A DNA stretch of 26,266 nt from Hyphomicrobiales bacterium (lineage in GTDB: Bacteria > Pseudomonadota > Alphaproteobacteria > Rhizobiales > HXMU1428-3). The DNA lies in NCBI GenBank assembly GCA_021775385.1, contig JAJFHW010000164.1, positions 1 to 26,266 of the forward strand, read 5' to 3'. Shown here in pieces: positions 23,646-26,266 of this stretch (its first letter is position 1; each line of letters starts with the position of its first letter). A model generated the notes under the pieces. That model did no database searches. It was not told where the DNA came from and saw only the letters and a program-made list of their open reading frames with translations. Position numbers and translations under genes: made by a program.

Positions 23646-23740
23646 GAGCATGTTGATTTTATATGAATTCTCGAAACATGCTCTCACGCATCTGTTTTAG
23701 CGAATTTTTTCTCGCATAACCGGTAACCACTTATGCGCAA
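23646..23740. repeat. Rhizobial-type intergenic hairpin element between ccmC and ccmD
   Basis: Two hairpins: GAGCATGTT/AACATGCTC (23646-23654 with 23675-23683), and CGCATAA/TTATGCG (23713-23737) with loop CCGGTAACCAC. The second resembles the widespread rhizobial AACCGG(T)-CCACTT intergenic element. It lies downstream of the ccmC stop. Confidence 0.55.
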
Positions 23741-23751
23741 CACGCCTTAGT

Positions 23752-24555
23752 TTACGAAATGCGCTCTAAATTTTCTTCTTCTTTTCTTGTTGCCTCATAT
23801 GCGTGTTTGCGTTGTTGCGAGATGGTGCGCCGTCTGTAAATTTCTGCGCGCATGGCTTTCATGTGTAAATAGAAGAAAAGCATTGTGTATGAAAATGCCA
23901 TGATGAAAAGCGGTATTAGGAAGTCACTTGCCACTTGCCCTTCGAATATTCCTGCTTTTTGGTGAAGAGAGGATTGTTGCCACTCCACTGAATATTTAAT
24001 AATAGGGAGCAAAACAATGCCGACTATGGCTAGAAGAGCTGTAATTTTGCCGGCTTGTGTTTCTTCTTCAATAGAGCTTCTGAGTGTTATTAAGCCGATA
24101 AACAAGAGAAAAAGAATTAAAACAGAGGTCATTCTTAAATCCCATTGCCAATAGGTTCCCCAATCAGGCCGCCCCCATAATGAGCCAGTGACAAGACAGA
24201 GAAAGGTAATTGTTGCGCCGAGTGGTGCTGCAGCTTTTGCAGAGACGTCAGCGAGTGGATGGCGCCAGATGAGAAGACCAATGCTAGATGTGGCGACGAT
24301 GGCATATGACATCATAGCGATCCATGCTGCTGGGACATGAACGAACATGATGATAACCGTTGAGCCCATTTCTTCGTCAAGAGGGGTGCTAAAAAAGGTG
24401 ATGTAGAGCCCCGCTGCAAAACCTATTATTGAGATAATCGCCAACCACGGGAGAATGACAGAGCTGTATTTTATGAATTGGCTTGGATTTGCTAAAAAAT
24501 TGAAAAGATTACCTAAGCGGTTCCACAGTGAAGAATTTTCTGTTTTGGTATTCAT
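23752..24555 (-). CDS. ccmC: Haem transporter subunit CcmC (haem handling for cytochrome c maturation)
   Basis: CcmC presents haem to CcmE on the periplasmic face during cytochrome c maturation. It has 267 residues, six hydrophobic segments, and the family WWD motif WGRPDWGTYWQWDLRMTS (about residues 127-144). His73 (FVHVPAAW) and His198 (SSLHQKAG) flank it as the expected haem ligands. The C-terminal ~40 residues are charged. It is separated from ccmB by an unusual 202-base gap rich in palindromes. Confidence 0.95.
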   Translation of the reverse strand: MNTKTENSSLWNRLGNLFNFLANPSQFIKYSSVILPWLAIISIIGFAAGLYITFFSTPLDEEMGSTVIIMFVHVPAAWIAMMSYAIVATSSIGLLIWRHPLADVSAKAAAPLGATITFLCLVTGSLWGRPDWGTYWQWDLRMTSVLILFLLFIGLITLRSSIEEETQAGKITALLAIVGIVLLPIIKYSVEWQQSSLHQKAGIFEGQVASDFLIPLFIMAFSYTMLFFYLHMKAMRAEIYRRRTISQQRKHAYEATRKEEENLERIS

Positions 24556-24601
24556 TTAAATTTTCAACTTCCTTACAATTTATGCAGCTTTTTTGTTTTG
24601 A

Positions 24602-24647
24602 GTATTAACTGCTCATAATTATAAAGATAATTATGAGCAGTTAATAC
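24602..24647. repeat. Perfect long palindrome (21-bp stem, four-base loop)
   Basis: Positions 24602-24622 pair exactly with 24627-24647 around an AAAG loop. The first arm begins GTATTAACTGCTCATAATTA. There is no T-run on either strand, so it is not a standard terminator. Confidence 0.9.
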
Positions 24648-24703
24648 CTTAATTTAGGGTAGATCTTTGGTACTTTCAAATGAAACATTCGTAATGATGA
24701 ATT

Positions 24704-24720
24704 TAGGGGCTAGCCCCCTA
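24704..24720. repeat. GGGGCTAGCCCC palindrome
   Basis: TAGGGGCTAGCCCCCTA contains a perfect 12-base palindrome and echoes the GGGGCTA core of the repeats at 11919 and 23355. Confidence 0.7.
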
Positions 24721-24757
24721 TTTTATGCGTTTATAACATAGTTATGGCTACATAAAT

Positions 24758-25426
24758 TTATTGTAGATTGAACCTCAATGCCCAGGCTGTTGGGAAGGGG
24801 GCCAGGGCAATCGAGCTGATAGAAATGGCAGCTAGTAGTGCTAGTGAACTTTCATAATTACCACTTGTGAATAGAAATCCTGTTGTTGTGCTCACACCAA
24901 AAATTAGTGTTGGGATGAAAAATGGGAGTATTAATAGAGGTAATAATAATCCTCCTCGTTTTAACCCCAAGGTGAGAGCTGCTCCTATTGCTCCTAAAAA
25001 ACTTAGAGCTGGTGTACCTATGAGTGCGGACAAGGTAAGAATTCCAAATTGACTTGGCGATAAATTCATTAAGAGACCAAGAACTGGCGCCATTATGGCG
25101 AGGGGAACTGCAACTGTGAGCCAATGAGCCAGAGCTTTGGCAATCACAATAAGCTCAAGGGGGATTTCACTATGGCTCATTAGTTCTAAGGTGCCTTCTT
25201 CAAAGTCTGTTAAAAAGAGGCGGTCTAGAGATAATAAAAGAGATAAAAGAAGCGTGACCCATAAGGCGCCAGGCGCGATTTGATTGAGTAAATTTTGGTC
25301 TGGCCCGATGCCGAGAGGCAGAATGGTGACAACGATCAGGTTGAAGCCTAGGGCAATGCCGATGGTACCTCCTTCCCTGATGCTTAAAAGGATGTCTCTT
25401 TTTAAAAGCGCGAAAAAAGCACTCAT
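24758..25426 (-). CDS. ccmB: Haem exporter subunit CcmB
   Basis: CcmB is the membrane subunit of the CcmAB transporter that works with CcmC on haem delivery. It has 222 residues with about six hydrophobic segments. Family blocks: LLKRDILLSIREGG near the start, LLLSLDRLFLTDFEEGTLELM, and a leucine-rich LKRGGLLLPLLILPFFIPTLIFG. The ATG overlaps the ccmA stop by four bases (25423-25426), so the two are translationally coupled. The C-terminus is short (WALRFNLQ). Confidence 0.95.
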   Translation of the reverse strand: MSAFFALLKRDILLSIREGGTIGIALGFNLIVVTILPLGIGPDQNLLNQIAPGALWVTLLLSLLLSLDRLFLTDFEEGTLELMSHSEIPLELIVIAKALAHWLTVAVPLAIMAPVLGLLMNLSPSQFGILTLSALIGTPALSFLGAIGAALTLGLKRGGLLLPLLILPFFIPTLIFGVSTTTGFLFTSGNYESSLALLAAISISSIALAPFPTAWALRFNLQ

Positions 25427-26073
25427 ATGATGTCTTCCCAGTCTTGCTCGATATTTTTGGAGAGCTGAATATGTTGAGTGAACGGAATTTCTAATGGGAT
25501 GTGGGTGGCAGCAATTAATATCCCGCCCTTTTTCAAATGATCATTTGCTGCGTTTGCAACAATGTTGGCTGACATTTTATCAAGGGATACTGTTGGTTCA
25601 TCCAGGAGCCAAATTGGGCGTTCTATTATTGACAATCTGGCTAGACCTACTCGCCTTTTTTGACCTGCAGAGAGATAGCCAGCAGGTATATTAATGAGGC
25701 TTTCAAGATAATAGGTTTTTATGATTTTTTTGAGGTCTGCGCTTGAGCTGAAAAAAGATTGCCAGAATTCTAAATTCTCCAACACTGTTAGGCTGGTGCG
25801 AATGCCGTTTTTGTGGCCAATATAATGGATATGTTCTCTAATATCATCTTCAGAATTTGAGGTCGGATTATTTGCTTTTTTATCTAATTGATAAGTAATT
25901 TTACCTTCTAATGGCTCAATGAAGCCAGCTATTGAGCGTATTAAAGTGGTCTTGCCCACGCCATTTGGGCCGGTTAAGAGCAAACTTTCTCCTTTTGTTA
26001 AAGAAAAATTTAGACCTTTGATCAGCAACCGATTGCCTCGTTTGAGGCTTATTTCTTCTATTTTTAATGACAT
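25423..26073 (-). CDS. ccmA: Cytochrome c biogenesis ABC ATP-binding protein CcmA
   Basis: CcmA is the ATPase of the CcmAB complex; its ATP hydrolysis releases holo-CcmE from CcmCD. It has 216 residues. The Walker A motif is GPNGVGKTT (residues 35-43), the signature is LSAGQKRRVGLARL, and Walker B is WLLDEPTVSLD. The Q-loop region and the H-loop histidine in AATHIPL are present. The ATG at 26073 is preceded by a weak ribosome binding site. It is the first gene of the ccm operon and faces an unseen plus-strand gene across about 190 bases. Confidence 0.94.
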   Translation of the reverse strand: MSLKIEEISLKRGNRLLIKGLNFSLTKGESLLLTGPNGVGKTTLIRSIAGFIEPLEGKITYQLDKKANNPTSNSEDDIREHIHYIGHKNGIRTSLTVLENLEFWQSFFSSSADLKKIIKTYYLESLINIPAGYLSAGQKRRVGLARLSIIERPIWLLDEPTVSLDKMSANIVANAANDHLKKGGILIAATHIPLEIPFTQHIQLSKNIEQDWEDII

Positions 26074-26256
26074 TAGGGTTCTTTTAGCTCAAATTTTTAT
26101 TTTTTGTACCTTAGCGGGCTCAAAAATATATTCAACGCTCCTCTGGAATTTTTTTCTTTTTCAAGTAATTTAGTATCAGCTCTAAACAAAAGAAAAACAT
26201 GCTGTTTTGCATGATAGGTTTTAGTTCTTCAGGGGCTATCAAATCTATCTGAAGAT

Positions 26257-26266
26257 AAGAGGAGAG
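26257..26266 (+). promoter_or_regulatory. Ribosome binding site of a gene starting just past the right edge
   Basis: AAGAGGAGAG closes the window. In many rhizobia the gene divergent from ccmA is aconitase acnA, so this may be its ribosome binding site. The gene itself is not visible. Confidence 0.4.

Larger units (their letters stand above)
24556..24757. other. Palindrome-rich 202-base gap between ccmC and ccmB
   Basis: No gene is visible here. The gap holds the 24602-24647 long hairpin and the 24704-24720 hairpin. Such gaps are uncommon inside the ccm operon, so ccmC may have its own promoter here or be under mRNA-level control. Confidence 0.6.

Noticed and set aside
24602..24647. Long hairpin read as a ccm terminator
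   Set aside because: No T-run follows on either strand; on the minus strand the bases after it are A-rich.

Overview
The window looks like chromosomal DNA from a low-GC member of the Hyphomicrobiales (Rhizobiales) in the Alphaproteobacteria, possibly a marine lineage. Three things point there. First, the gene order dapF, mtaB, ftsY, yciB/ispZ and the divergent ccmABCD block is a familiar rhizobial neighbourhood. Second, a small aa3-type cytochrome oxidase subunit IV gene sits just before the split transhydrogenase genes. Third, there is an ethylmalonyl-CoA mutase and an intergenic hairpin of the rhizobial AACCGGT-CCACTT type. No rRNA, tRNA, CRISPR array, phage or transposase gene was seen.

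Layout. 2-772: 3' part of a pepF-like M3 oligoendopeptidase. 1108-4476: oxidase subunit IV, then pntAA, pntAB and pntB, closed by a strong terminator. 4695-7483: three membrane or membrane-linked genes (DUF817, alpha/beta hydrolase, MscS channel). 7555-9339 (minus): a large SPFH/band-7 protein, divergent from 9626-11620, ethylmalonyl-CoA mutase. 11621-12050: a non-coding block of GC-rich hairpins. 12051-14418: a small arsenic/metal island (arsC minus, arsR plus, HupE-type membrane protein minus) that also carries a probable MITE. 14691-16343: a membrane protein of the family often mislabelled CobQ, and a short-chain dehydrogenase. 16459-18077: yggT, DUF167 and folD. 18262-22372: dapF, mtaB, ftsY and yciB. 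22691-23158: a MarR regulator with a terminator. 23436-26073 (minus): ccmD, ccmC, ccmB and ccmA. The right edge ends on a strong Shine-Dalgarno-like sequence that probably belongs to a plus-strand gene starting just outside.

How the genes fit together. Much of the window serves membrane energetics and central metabolism: proton-translocating transhydrogenase (NADPH supply), a cytochrome oxidase subunit, haem delivery for cytochrome c maturation, ethylmalonyl-CoA pathway carbon assimilation, one-carbon folate metabolism, lysine/peptidoglycan precursor synthesis, tRNA thiomethylation and SRP-dependent membrane targeting. The accessory part is the ars/HupE island and the repeat-rich intergenic spaces. 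I found no convincing multi-gene novel system. The most unusual items are a 20-bp inverted repeat bounded by TA (MITE candidate) between arsR and the HupE-type gene; an apparently leaderless arsR whose promoter carries a 15-base sequence repeated inside the gene; a perfect 21-bp stem palindrome inside the ccm operon; HupE fused to an extra periplasmic-type domain; related GC-rich palindromic repeats in two intergenic regions; and the absence of ccmG from its usual position.
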